64,000 nt of DNA from an uncultured Ignavibacteriales bacterium (GCA_903929035.1 CAIYTF010000091.1:30503-94502), one strand, 5' to 3'. Counted from the first letter of the stretch, positions 8,411 through 17,217 are shown. A program made the numbers and translations. Notes: generated from the sequence alone by a model not told the origin.

Positions 8411-10009
8411 ATGAAGATATTTTTTTTATTATTTCTGTTCTTTTTAGCAAATATGTATGCTCAAGAACTGCCAAAAATTCGTACAGTAGGAACTATTTCT
8501 TATGTTTCGAGCCAATATTACTATGTTCAGTTTGATAACACGGAAGGGTTTTCAGCAGGTGACACATTATTTATTACGACAGAAATAAACACCGTTCCTG
8601 CTCTGCGGATTAAATTTATTTCCACGCGCTCGGCAGCTTGCGAGAAAATTTCCGGAATGACTATCCCGATGAAGAAAGGAACTGATTTGTTTGGGTATAG
8701 GAAGCAAATAGCGCAAGAAGTTCAGCCGGATGATAAAACGGCAGTTGCTTCAACTAATACTGATATTTCAGGAAAAAATAAATTACCAAAAGTTATTGAT
8801 GACAACTTGAAAATAACAGGCAGGTTATCACTCCTTTCTGCAAGTGACTTTGCGTCTGCTTCTTCGTTTAATAGCCAGAGGTGGAGAAGCTCTATCAACT
8901 TTACAGTGGAAAATTTTATTGTCCCGCGGCTTTCTTTATGTGACTATATGATTTATTCATATTCTGACAAAGACAGGCAATCCATCAAATCAGACCCTTT
9001 CAAGAACCTGAAAATTTATGATCTTGCTTTGCTATATAAACCCTCTCCTGAACTCTCTCTATGGCTTGGAAGACACCTCAATTATCGTATGGCAAATGCA
9101 GGTACTATTGACGGGCTTCAGCTTGAACGTACTGCAAAACCTTTTTTCTATGGATTCTTTGCCGGTTCGCATCCTTCTTTTACCGATTATGGATTTGATT
9201 TGAACCAGTTTCAATTTGGCGGTTACATTGCCCGTGTTGACTCTTTTGGCAATAATGCTAATATGGAAAACACCGCGGCTTTTTTCAATCAAACAGTAAA
9301 ACTAAAAACAGACCGCCGTTTCATTTATTTGCAGCATTCCGATAGTTTCCTCAAGGATATGGATATTTTAGTTTCTTCCGAACTAGATTTGTTTAAGATT
9401 GAAAACAGCCAATCTATGAACACGCTTTCATTAACAAGTTTGTATAGTTCGCTGCGCTATACATTTACCCGCGACTTAAATGCTTCGATTTCCTATGATG
9501 CGCGTAAAAATGTTGTTTATTATGAATCTTTCAAGACATACTTGGATAGTTTATTTTCAAACGAATTGTTGAAAGGACTGCGGTGGAATATTTCATATCG
9601 TCCTTTCAATACAATGTCTATCGGGCTAAACGGCGGATTGCAATCACAGAAAAGCGATCCTAAACTTTCTCAAAACTACGGCAGTTATATGTATATTTCA
9701 GATTTGCCCATAATCCAATCAGATGCTAATATATCGGGAACATACCTTTCCGGATCATATATTAAAGGAATTACTGCCGGTGCGGAATTATCTAAACGCG
9801 TAACTGATAATCTATATCCATCTATAGGTTATCGATTTTTTTACTACAAGTATCAGTCAATTGCTGAAAGTATGACACAGCACGTTGTATTCTCCAACAT
9901 ATCTTTCACCATCTCACGCGATATTCAAATATCGCTATACTACGAAGGAACTATAGATAATTCAGGCAGTGCTAACCGAATATATATCGATTGCTCAACA
10001 CGGTTCTAA
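8411..10009 (+). CDS. outer-membrane beta-barrel protein of the cytochrome cluster
   Basis: 532 residues with signal peptide MKIFFLLFLFFLANMYAQ. Residues ~22-100 look like a small beta-rich soluble domain. From about residue 125 the chain has alternating amphipathic strands rich in Tyr, Phe and Ser, and it ends in an aromatic residue (STRF), as outer-membrane barrels do. It starts 4 bp after the third cytochrome, so it is in the same operon. By analogy with porin-cytochrome conduits (MtrB, PioB), it could be the sheath through which a heme wire crosses the outer membrane. No sequence similarity to MtrB is claimed, and it is shorter than MtrB. Confidence 0.75.
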   Translation: MKIFFLLFLFFLANMYAQELPKIRTVGTISYVSSQYYYVQFDNTEGFSAGDTLFITTEINTVPALRIKFISTRSAACEKISGMTIPMKKGTDLFGYRKQIAQEVQPDDKTAVASTNTDISGKNKLPKVIDDNLKITGRLSLLSASDFASASSFNSQRWRSSINFTVENFIVPRLSLCDYMIYSYSDKDRQSIKSDPFKNLKIYDLALLYKPSPELSLWLGRHLNYRMANAGTIDGLQLERTAKPFFYGFFAGSHPSFTDYGFDLNQFQFGGYIARVDSFGNNANMENTAAFFNQTVKLKTDRRFIYLQHSDSFLKDMDILVSSELDLFKIENSQSMNTLSLTSLYSSLRYTFTRDLNASISYDARKNVVYYESFKTYLDSLFSNELLKGLRWNISYRPFNTMSIGLNGGLQSQKSDPKLSQNYGSYMYISDLPIIQSDANISGTYLSGSYIKGITAGAELSKRVTDNLYPSIGYRFFYYKYQSIAESMTQHVVFSNISFTISRDIQISLYYEGTIDNSGSANRIYIDCSTRF

Positions 10010-10437
10010 ATACCAAACTGACAACAAGTTAGATTAAATCAACCGTGTTATTCCGAGTACTCTGAAAGAGTTCAATTTGAATAACCGTGAGCAAAGTACC
10101 GCGAAGCGGTGCGATGCTCACGGAAAACGCGCAGAATTCACTCTCTCGTCTCCGTAGGAGGCGAACTTACCACTCAATATCGCCCAAAAGTTACTGAGTA
10201 TACCGGATTTTGGTTGTCCCCTTGCAGGGAACAGTACTTGTTTGTGACGTTTTCCGTGAGCATCGCACCGCTTCGCGGTACTTCGCTCACGGTTATTCAA
10301 ATTTTACTCCTTTGGAGTATCGCCGCGAGCATTCCATTTACTGATTGCAGATTGATCGGCATACTATATAATGGACAGCTTCGTGTATAAAAAAAATATT
10401 TACCGCTTACTGTTCGTGTATTCTTGATTTATTTCAA
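10010..10437. other. intergenic region between convergent operons, holding an inverted-repeat element
   Basis: 428 bp between the beta-barrel gene (plus) and rlmD (minus). Most of it is the inverted-repeat element at 10059-10313. An open frame at 10109-10390 runs through the element and is a translation artefact of the repeat, not a gene. Confidence 0.6.
10074..10303. repeat. 56-bp inverted repeat with 118-bp spacer (REP/RAYT-like palindromic element)
   Basis: The left arm 10074-10129 and right arm 10248-10303 are reverse complements with one mismatch (55 of 56). Each arm contains its own small hairpin (ACCGC gaa GCGGT). Outside the arms, short 5-bp hairpins with 3-base loops follow: ACTCT gaa AGAGT on the left (10059-10071) and ACTCC/GGAGT on the right. 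Both abut the shared AATTTGAATAAC. The same layout begins at the right edge of the window. This resembles REP-type elements moved by RAYT transposases. No transposase gene is present here. Confidence 0.65.
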
Positions 10438-11874
10438 TTATTGCCGTCTTTCTAAAAGCGCGACATTCTCTATATGATATGTATGAGGGAACATATCCAC
10501 GGGTTTTATTTTCACCAGCCGGTACGCGGTTTCCATTAACCGGATATCGCGTACTTGTGTTGCCGGATTGCAGCTCACGTAGATAATTTTAGCAGGACTT
10601 AATTTAATAATATCTTCGATAGTATTTTTGTGCATACCATTTCGCGGAGGGTCCACGATAATGATATCCGGCTTAGGTATAGAGTTTTCTTCAATCAACG
10701 GGATGAATGATTTATATAGGTCGGATGAAAAGAACTTAACATTTACCGTGTGGTTTAATTCTTTATTCGCGTTGGCATCGCGAACCGCGGAGGCGATCAA
10801 TTCAAGTCCATAGACCTCTTTAACGAACTCAGCTATGAAAAGAGCAATTGTGCCTGCTCCGCAATAGAGATCATAAACTATTTCATTTCCTGTAAATTCT
10901 GCAAAGTCAACAGCGGTTTGATAAAGAGTTTCTCCCTGTCTTGTATTTGTCTGGAAGAATGAGTTCGCGCTGATCCTAAATTTTAGTTTTCCGATTTGGT
11001 CAATAATGAAGCCGGTGCCATAATCTATATATTCAACTTCACCTGTTGCAGTCATAGCTTTTTTTGTATTAACATTGTTTATAACCGTGGTTACTTCGGG
11101 AACAGCAGTGAGGATCGCGTTTGTAAATTCTTTCATTAGAGCCTCATCCCGTTCCGATGTCACGAGGTTAACCATTATTTCACCGGTTGTGCCTGCCTGA
11201 CGTACAACAAGATTGCGGAGATACCCTGATTCACTTTTGTTATTGTAAATGCTGAAATTTCTCGTGAAAAAAAAGTTGGATGTGGTACGCAGGATTATAT
11301 TCCCAGGTTCAGGATGCAGCTTGCAGTCGTCGATTTGTATTACTTGGTTAAATCCGTTTGGCGGATGAAATCCGAGCGCGGGTAATTTTCTCTCCTCCGC
11401 GTGAGTCGCGAGTTGAGAAAATGGCACCCATCTCCTTTCCGCGAATGAAAATTCCATTTTATTTCTGTAATGGAAAATATTATTGCAGGGAACTATATCT
11501 TCGCGAATGAAATTATGCAAGTCATTTAGAGGAAAAAAAAGTTCGTCAATCTGCATTTGTTTATATGCAATTTGCTGTTGATAATCAAGGTCTTGCTGCT
11601 TACACCCGCCGCAGGACATAAAATACTTGCAGGGGGCATCAACGCGATGCGGTGACGCGACAATAACCTCTTCAAGATCGGCTTCGGCATAATTTTTTTT
11701 CAGTTTCGTGACGCGTGCTTTAACCGTATCGCCCGGGTAGGCAAAACGGACAAATATCTTTAGACTTTCTTCTTCAGCAGGAACTTCCTGCAGGGTTTTG
11801 GATAATTTTCCTAGTCCGAAACCTTCGAATACAAATTTATCTATATCGATATAGTATGATTCAAATTTCTTCAT
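10438..11874 (-). CDS. rlmD: 23S rRNA (uracil-5-)-methyltransferase RlmD/TrmA family
   Basis: 478 residues. An N-terminal TRAM-like beta domain is followed by the Fe-S cysteines CKYFMSCGGC (C-x5-C-x2-C, with a further Cys in DDCKLH). Then comes the Rossmann methyltransferase domain with the SAM loop LYCGAGT, the VDPPRNGM motif and the catalytic cysteine in YVSCNP. These are the hallmarks of RNA m5U methyltransferases of the RumA/TrmA type; in this group they usually modify 23S rRNA. It overlaps the upstream methyltransferase gene by 4 bp (ATGA), so the two form one minus-strand operon. The exact target uridine cannot be told from sequence. Confidence 0.9.
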   Translation of the reverse strand: MKKFESYYIDIDKFVFEGFGLGKLSKTLQEVPAEEESLKIFVRFAYPGDTVKARVTKLKKNYAEADLEEVIVASPHRVDAPCKYFMSCGGCKQQDLDYQQQIAYKQMQIDELFFPLNDLHNFIREDIVPCNNIFHYRNKMEFSFAERRWVPFSQLATHAEERKLPALGFHPPNGFNQVIQIDDCKLHPEPGNIILRTTSNFFFTRNFSIYNNKSESGYLRNLVVRQAGTTGEIMVNLVTSERDEALMKEFTNAILTAVPEVTTVINNVNTKKAMTATGEVEYIDYGTGFIIDQIGKLKFRISANSFFQTNTRQGETLYQTAVDFAEFTGNEIVYDLYCGAGTIALFIAEFVKEVYGLELIASAVRDANANKELNHTVNVKFFSSDLYKSFIPLIEENSIPKPDIIIVDPPRNGMHKNTIEDIIKLSPAKIIYVSCNPATQVRDIRLMETAYRLVKIKPVDMFPHTYHIENVALLERRQ

Positions 11875-12587
11875 AACGGCTTCTTCAATAAAAACAAATG
11901 ATAGAGAGTATGTTTTTGAGCCCCGCCGCGGAGATACATATTCGCCTCGTGCTGAAGGCTCTTGATATTTCTCCTCATCAGGTACCTGTCATCATCGGAT
12001 AGTCTTTCTTTTTCGGATTTGAGAACGGTTGCCTGCATCTTGTAAAGGTCTTCCATTGTATCGGTCAAATCAATGGTTTGGAATATTTCATAACCGATTG
12101 ATGCATAAAGCGGCGGCAATTCAGCCAAAAGAAATGGAGTAATATTTGACAAATTCCAGATATCTTTTACAGATCGCGGAGTTGGAAAATCACGTTTGAC
12201 AATTTCACCGACACATAGCATTCCGCCCTGTTTAAGAATACGAAACAGTTCTTTCAGTATTTTAGTATGATGTACCGTTGAAACAGAAGCCTGCGCGTAA
12301 ATAAAGTCGAAAGAGTTCTCTAAAAAATCAGTGGTGTAGTAGTCCATAAACTTAACACTGCTCTTGATGTTTAATCGTTCCTCGATAAGCAGCGCGTCAT
12401 CATTAATAATAGTTTCTGTATCTGCGCCAAGCTCTCGTAACGTTATGGAGGCGTGATGCAAACCAGGTCCCATTAAAAGACCTTTCGTACCTTCAAGAGA
12501 ATAGTTTTTAACAAAATAATTTAGCTGTTCATCCAATCCCGGAAGAATTATTTTGGCAGGCGGGATTTGTTGTTCATATCGTCTCAT
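11871..12587 (-). CDS. class I SAM-dependent methyltransferase
   Basis: 238 residues with a Methyltransf_11-type core. A glycine-containing motif I region (KGLLMGPGLHHAS) leads to an acidic residue, followed by motif IV (SFDFIYAQAS) and the usual post-IV segment ending LKQGGMLCVGEIV. The N- and C-terminal extensions are not recognised. Substrate unknown. It is translationally coupled to rlmD downstream (4-bp overlap). Confidence 0.75.
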   Translation of the reverse strand: MRRYEQQIPPAKIILPGLDEQLNYFVKNYSLEGTKGLLMGPGLHHASITLRELGADTETIINDDALLIEERLNIKSSVKFMDYYTTDFLENSFDFIYAQASVSTVHHTKILKELFRILKQGGMLCVGEIVKRDFPTPRSVKDIWNLSNITPFLLAELPPLYASIGYEIFQTIDLTDTMEDLYKMQATVLKSEKERLSDDDRYLMRRNIKSLQHEANMYLRGGAQKHTLYHLFLLKKPL

Positions 12588-12886
12588 AATACCTGATAAT
12601 TAATATCTAAATATACGATGGTTAATTGTTAATTTTTAATTGTTAGTGGGTTATTGTCAAGTTTCACAAGGTTGTTAAAAACAGCTCTCTCTTTGTAAGG
12701 ATAACAAAGAGAGAGGAAAAAGCAGCTGCAGGTAATCTGCATTGTAGATGTGACATATTTACCAAAGCTTGATTGAAAAATGGTACGAGTTAAAACCAAA
12801 ACTTTTTATACAAACCCCTTTGGATTTCAAATTAAAATTATTATCTTTACAATAAAATTATTATTCAATTTTTCTTAAACAACCTT
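12588..12886. other. divergent intergenic region with AT-rich repeat and 245-bp TIR element
   Basis: 299 bp between the divergent methyltransferase (minus) and fucosidase-like (plus) genes. It holds an AT-rich TTAATTGTTAAT-type repeat at 12617-12645 and most of the inverted-repeat element 12655-12899, including a 12-bp-stem hairpin at 12685-12715. Promoters for both genes must lie in or beside the element. Confidence 0.6.
12617..12645. repeat. AT-rich dispersed repeat (TTAATTGTTAAT type)
   Basis: Contains GGTTAATTGTTAATTTTTAA, the same motif seen at 48352-48456, 56212-56238 and 57111-57182. Confidence 0.5.
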
Positions 12887-12899
12887 GTGAAACTTGACA
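12655..12899. mobile_element. 245-bp non-autonomous element with perfect 22-bp terminal inverted repeats
   Basis: The left end 12655-12676 (TGTCAAGTTTCACAAGGTTG then TT) is the exact reverse complement of the right end 12878-12899. Inside is a hairpin with a 12-bp stem (CTCTCTCTTTGT at 12685-12696, ACAAAGAGAGAG at 12704-12715) and otherwise AT-rich non-coding DNA. The layout suggests a MITE or an internally deleted insertion sequence. I see no clear target-site duplication. The right end contains the GTG used as start of the fucosidase-like frame. Confidence 0.65.
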
Positions 12900-14383
12900 C
12901 ACACTCTACACTCTACACTCTACACTCTACACTCTACACATTAATCATTATACTTTTGCTGATGAGCTTCAATATTGGCTGCAAAGAAGAATCCACTATC
13001 ATTCAGCCTATCCAAACTTCAAAGGATGGAACTATCCGAATAGGGCTTCCCTTGGAAAAAGCGGTTCCTTATCCTTCTCCTGCCCAACTTGATTGGCAGA
13101 ATTCTGAAATGGCAATGTTTGTTCATTTCGGTATGAACACCTTTACGGGTAAGGAATGGGGCGATGGTACAGAAGATCCAAAAACATTTGCCCCTGTAAA
13201 TGGGACAGTAAACGCCGCTCAGTGGGTTAGTGTTGCAAAAGAAGCAGGATTCAGAAATATTATCCTTACAGCAAAACACCACGATGGATTCTGCCTGTGG
13301 CCAAGTAAATACACCACCCATTCGATTAAATACAGCAATTACAAGAATGGAAACGGAGATATCGTGAAAGAATTCGCGGATGCCTGCCATACGGCAGGAA
13401 TTAAGTTTTGTTTTTACCTTTCTCCTTGGGATAGACACGATAGTACCTACGGAACAGCAGCTTACAACACTCACTATTGGCTTCAGCTTGTTGAACTTCT
13501 CACGAATTATGGCGATGTAGGTGAAGTCTGGCTCGATGGCGCAAATGGAGAAAGCTCCGTACCCGAATATGACTGGACTTTATTCTATTCAACCGTTCGA
13601 TTCTATCAGCCGAACGCCGTCATTGCTGTTTGCGGTCCTGATGTTCGATGGGTTGGCAACGAAGAAGGAGTCAGCCCTGATACAAACTGGTCAAAAGTAC
13701 AGGGACTTTTAAACATCATCCAGCCATCGTATGGGGGACAAATCTGGTGGCCAACGGAGTGTGATGTAAGTATCCGTCCGGGTTGGTTTTACCATAAAAA
13801 TGAGGATTCACAAATCCGCTCATTAGATAATCTTCTTTCTATTTATTTTAAATCGGTTGGAAGAAACTCGAACTTTCTCCTCAATATTCCGCCAGATGCA
13901 AGCGGCAATTTCGCTGCCGGCGATGTTGCAAGAATTAGGGAATTGCGAAGCACTCTCGACAAAATATTTGCTGTCAACTTGTTTCGAGATGCATCCATAG
14001 CAGCCTCTAATACCAGACTTAATAACGATGGCTATAGTGCAAAAAATACACTTGATAATAATCGCCAAACCTTTTGGGCTGCAGACAGAGATTCTACAAA
14101 AGCTGAACTTATGATTACTATGAGTTCTGAAAAACCTCTTAATGTCATTAAACTTGAGGAGACCATTGAATTTGGACAACGAATCAGTTCTTTTTCGGTG
14201 TACGTAAGTAATAATCAAGGAGAATGGAAACGCGTATATAACGGAGCTACAATAGGAAGAACAAGGTTAATTACATTTCCTGCTATTACCGCGAATAAAA
14301 TCAGGATAGTGATAGAAGAGTCTTCAGAATCGCCAACATTATGTACAATAGCCGGTTATTATTCTGAATTAGTACCTCAATAG
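12887..14383 (+). CDS. GH29-like alpha-L-fucosidase lipoprotein with C-terminal F5/8 type C domain
   Basis: About 498 residues. The hydrophobic stretch LIIILLLMSFNIGC ends in a cysteine and looks like a lipoprotein signal. The catalytic domain (residues ~45-365) has GH29 fucosidase features: MAMFVHFGMNTF, TAKHHDGFCLWPS, and VWLDGANG with the likely nucleophile Asp. Residues ~370-498 resemble a discoidin (F5/8 type C) carbohydrate-binding domain. It should remove fucose from glycans at the cell envelope. The only start that keeps the signal is the GTG at 12887, inside the terminal repeat of a mobile element. Between it and the signal lie five copies of the 7-mer ACTCTAC, so copy-number change would shift the frame. 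Start confidence is low; family confidence is high. Confidence 0.8.
   Translation: MKLDTHSTLYTLHSTLYTLIIILLLMSFNIGCKEESTIIQPIQTSKDGTIRIGLPLEKAVPYPSPAQLDWQNSEMAMFVHFGMNTFTGKEWGDGTEDPKTFAPVNGTVNAAQWVSVAKEAGFRNIILTAKHHDGFCLWPSKYTTHSIKYSNYKNGNGDIVKEFADACHTAGIKFCFYLSPWDRHDSTYGTAAYNTHYWLQLVELLTNYGDVGEVWLDGANGESSVPEYDWTLFYSTVRFYQPNAVIAVCGPDVRWVGNEEGVSPDTNWSKVQGLLNIIQPSYGGQIWWPTECDVSIRPGWFYHKNEDSQIRSLDNLLSIYFKSVGRNSNFLLNIPPDASGNFAAGDVARIRELRSTLDKIFAVNLFRDASIAASNTRLNNDGYSAKNTLDNNRQTFWAADRDSTKAELMITMSSEKPLNVIKLEETIEFGQRISSFSVYVSNNQGEWKRVYNGATIGRTRLITFPAITANKIRIVIEESSESPTLCTIAGYYSELVPQ
12903..12937 (+). repeat. heptanucleotide tandem repeat (ACTCTAC)5
   Basis: Five perfect copies of ACTCTAC lie between the apparent GTG start and the signal-peptide core of the fucosidase-like gene. 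Seven is not a multiple of three, so gain or loss of a unit would change the reading frame. Confidence 0.85.
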
Positions 14384-14582
14384 TTCTTTTGCATTGTTAA
14401 TAAACAGTAATGATAACTTCAATTCTATTCCTCGTCTAATTTTTTGCAAGACTTTAAGGATTTTTTGCGAATTATCCTTATAATATCTCCGGTAAGGTTC
14501 TAAAATATTCCTATTTCGGCTTGATTTCTTAAGGGAAATAATGTATTATTCATAAGCAAAAATCAACTCATCCAAAGAAGTA

Positions 14583-15167
14583 ATGAATATACGATTAGAA
14601 TATTTTCGCTCAGTTTATAAAGCCGAGCAAATGCCTCCCGAAAGGTACCCTGAAATTGTGGTTTGCGGTCGTTCCAATGTTGGAAAGTCTTCGCTGTTGA
14701 ATACTATCTCCGGAGGGAAGGTTATTGCTAAAGTTAGTTCTACTCCCGGCAAGACTGAATCAGTAAACTATTTTAGTACCACCGGCAAGTTTTATTTAGT
14801 TGATCTTCCCGGATTTGGGTACGCGCAACGCGACAAGGCAACAGTTGCAACCTGGGGAAGACTGATTGATAATTATTTTCGCGCATCGGGTCATATAGTT
14901 GAAGCATTGCATTTAATTGACAGCCGGCATACGGGAATGGAAAGTGATTTACGATTAGAGGAATATTTCAGAGGGCTGGGAATACCATCATATATAGTCC
15001 TTACAAAATCCGATAAACTTAGTCAGTCTGAAAGAAGTGCCGCGGAAAAGGCGATAAAAATAAACTATCCCGATGTTAAAGTGTTTCAAAGTTATCAGTT
15101 TTTTTCATCAAAAAACAGCGAGGGGAAAGACGAGTTGATCAAGGAAATAATGGGGAAAGTGAAATAG
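14583..15167 (+). CDS. engB: ribosome biogenesis GTP-binding protein EngB/YsxC
   Basis: 194 residues, the normal length. The Walker A/G1 motif GRSNVGKSS is near residues 29-37, with G2 around STPGKT, G3 DLPGFGYAQ and G4 TKSDK. These are diagnostic of the EngB (YihA/YsxC) branch of TRAFAC GTPases, which assist assembly of the large ribosomal subunit in the cytoplasm. It stands alone, about 100 bp upstream of rocD on the same strand. Confidence 0.95.
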   Translation: MNIRLEYFRSVYKAEQMPPERYPEIVVCGRSNVGKSSLLNTISGGKVIAKVSSTPGKTESVNYFSTTGKFYLVDLPGFGYAQRDKATVATWGRLIDNYFRASGHIVEALHLIDSRHTGMESDLRLEEYFRGLGIPSYIVLTKSDKLSQSERSAAEKAIKINYPDVKVFQSYQFFSSKNSEGKDELIKEIMGKVK

Positions 15168-15270
15168 GCAGTGTCTGCTTTTGCCAAATACAATTCACTG
15201 TAAGGTTTATTTTCCTTATATTTGTACACAATTATTTATTTACCACTTTTTCTATTAGGTATTATAGCTT

Positions 15271-16473
15271 ATGAGGTCGCACGATTACATTTCAATTGAG
15301 GAGCAATACGGGGCTCACAATTACCATCCGCTTGACGTAGTCATTCACAAGGGACAAGGCATACACGTGTGGGATGTTGAAGGCAACAAATATGTTGACT
15401 GCCTTTCTGCATATTCCGCCGTGAATCAAGGGCATTGCCACCCGCGTATAATTGCTAAACTCAAAGAACAAGCCGATAAAATAACCTTGACCTCACGTGC
15501 TTTCCGTAATGACCAGCTGCCGCTTTTATGTAAAGAAGTTTGTGAACTTACCGGCTACGAAATGATGCTGCCTATGAACACGGGAGCTGAAGCTGTTGAA
15601 ACCGCGCTCAAATGTGCCCGCAAGTGGGGCTACAAAATAAAAGGCATACCGGACGGCAAAGCCGAAATAATCACTTGTGAAAACAACTTCGCGGGAAGAA
15701 CAATTTCCATTGTTAGTTTTTCAACCGAAGATCAGTACAAAGATGGATATGGACCTTTCACACCCGGCTTTAAGACTATCCCATATAGTGATTCAGCTGC
15801 GTTAGAAACTGCCATAACGCCAAATACTGCCGCGTTCCTTGTCGAACCTATTCAAGGAGAAAGCGGCATAATAGTTCCGCCTGACGGCTATTTGAAAGCG
15901 GCTTTCGATATATGCAAGAAGAACAATGTCCTTTTTATGGTAGATGAAATTCAAACAGGGTTGGGAAGAACAGGAAAACTATTTGCTTACGACTACGAAA
16001 ACATACATCCGGATGTGGTTATTATCGGCAAAGCCCTTGCAGGCGGCTGCTATCCGGTTTCGGCAGTATTTTCAGGAAAAGATGTACTCGGCGTTTTCAC
16101 TCCCGGTGACCACGGCTCAACATTTGGCGGTAACCCGCTTGGTGCCGCGATTGCCCGCGAAAGTCTGAAAGTATTGATTGAAGAAAATTTAATTCAAAAC
16201 TCGTTCGAAATGGGCAGCTATTTCCGCGATAGGCTGCGCGCGGTAACTTCAAAACACGTGAAAGAAGTTCGGGGGAAAGGATTGTTTATCGGTATTGAAC
16301 TATTCGCGGAAGCCGGAGGCGCGAGAAGATTCTGTGAAGCACTAATGAAACACGGGGTACTCTGCAAAGAAACCCACGATAATGTTATTCGTTTTGCGCC
16401 TGCTTTGGTAATAACAAAAGAAGAAATTGATTCGGTTATGGAACAAGTATCACCCGTTCTTCAAATGGATTAG
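15271..16473 (+). CDS. rocD: ornithine--oxo-acid aminotransferase
   Basis: 400 residues, a class III PLP aminotransferase. The N-terminus (YGAHNYHPLDVV) and the phrase LSAYSAVNQGHCHP are typical of ornithine aminotransferase. VDEIQTGLGRTGK precedes the Schiff-base lysine at about K254 (IIGKALAGG). It converts ornithine and 2-oxoglutarate to glutamate semialdehyde and glutamate, linking arginine and proline metabolism. A TATATTTG sequence at 15217-15224 fits the -7 element of Bacteroidota promoters but has no good -33 partner. A strong terminator follows at 16501. Confidence 0.93.
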   Translation: MRSHDYISIEEQYGAHNYHPLDVVIHKGQGIHVWDVEGNKYVDCLSAYSAVNQGHCHPRIIAKLKEQADKITLTSRAFRNDQLPLLCKEVCELTGYEMMLPMNTGAEAVETALKCARKWGYKIKGIPDGKAEIITCENNFAGRTISIVSFSTEDQYKDGYGPFTPGFKTIPYSDSAALETAITPNTAAFLVEPIQGESGIIVPPDGYLKAAFDICKKNNVLFMVDEIQTGLGRTGKLFAYDYENIHPDVVIIGKALAGGCYPVSAVFSGKDVLGVFTPGDHGSTFGGNPLGAAIARESLKVLIEENLIQNSFEMGSYFRDRLRAVTSKHVKEVRGKGLFIGIELFAEAGGARRFCEALMKHGVLCKETHDNVIRFAPALVITKEEIDSVMEQVSPVLQMD

Positions 16474-16500
16474 CAAAGACCGAGCGATTATTATACATTT

Positions 16501-16530
16501 GCCCCGCAGGGAAACCCTGCGGGGCTTTAT
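16501..16530 (+). terminator. Rho-independent terminator after rocD
   Basis: An 11-bp perfect GC-rich stem (GCCCCGCAGGG / CCCTGCGGGGC) with an AAA loop at 16501-16525, followed by TTTATTTTATT, 28 bp after the rocD stop. Confidence 0.9.
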
Positions 16531-16570
16531 TTTATTAAACATTACAGGCAGTAATACGGTTAATGTTAAT

Positions 16571-17180
16571 TCAAAAATCCAATCTCACCCTCTTTTTTGG
16601 ATCGCTAAACACAACTTGTATTGGATCAAACTTTTCCGGATCAAAATCTTCGTCCATCCATTCACTCATTTCTTCATAATCTTCGTGTTTTGGATCCTTT
16701 AGAACCGATAAATAATGATAGTATCCCCACACTCCACCGCAGTCTTCCGGGGGACAAGCCATCTTACCTGCAATACATTTGGGATATTTTTCACCAATTA
16801 CCGCCGGAAGAATTTTCTCGAGCTTGATGGTGTGGGTCCAAGAATCTCCGAAATCATACTCGTATCTTGCTTTGGAATTACTCATTGTAAAATATTTGGA
16901 TATTTGGGCTTTTTCCTCGGGATTATTCGAACTACGCGCTCCCGAATTAAAAGGGTCGGCATCATCATCGGGACTTCCAAACTCGACTGTCGTTTGTGTT
17001 TTGGGATTAATTATTTCAAGCGAATGCAGGTAAATCTTTCCACCCCATAGAGTCTTGAATGGCAACGTGCAAATCCCAGAATGTATAATTGGAAGGCACA
17101 AGTATTCTTCTCCAGATCGATGGCTTGGTACTATTCAAAGTGATTTTGAATTGATATACTTCATCAATATTCTTACTCAT
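16571..17180 (-). pseudogene. plasmid pRiA4b ORF-3 family protein, single frameshift
   Basis: A continuous frame covers only 16571-17101 from an unlikely TTG. Upstream, from ATG at 17178-17180, another frame reads MSKNIDEVYQFK, then WRRILVPSNYTFWDLH and DSMGWKD, which is the canonical N-terminus of this family. The two frames join at HLHSLEIINP-type sequence if one base is removed from the AAA run at 17032-17034. The downstream part has the family's YEYDFGDSWTH and CPPEDCGGVWGY motifs. So the gene is full length but broken by one extra base, through either a real mutation or a sequencing error. Function of the family is unknown; it is common near mobile DNA. Confidence 0.85.
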
Positions 17181-17217
17181 ATTTTTTCTTTCTTAATTTA
17201 GTTATTAACCAAAAATA

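Noticed and set aside
10109..10390. Open reading frame of 93 codons between the barrel gene and rlmD
   Set aside because: It runs through both arms of the inverted-repeat element, has no homology I recognise, and is explained by the repeat.
12903..12937. Tandem ACTCTAC repeat as a CRISPR array
   Set aside because: Units are 7 bp with no spacers and no cas genes nearby.
16571..17101. Intact 176-residue gene starting at TTG 17101
   Set aside because: The true N-terminus of the family is present upstream in another frame; the TTG frame's first residues are out-of-frame translation.
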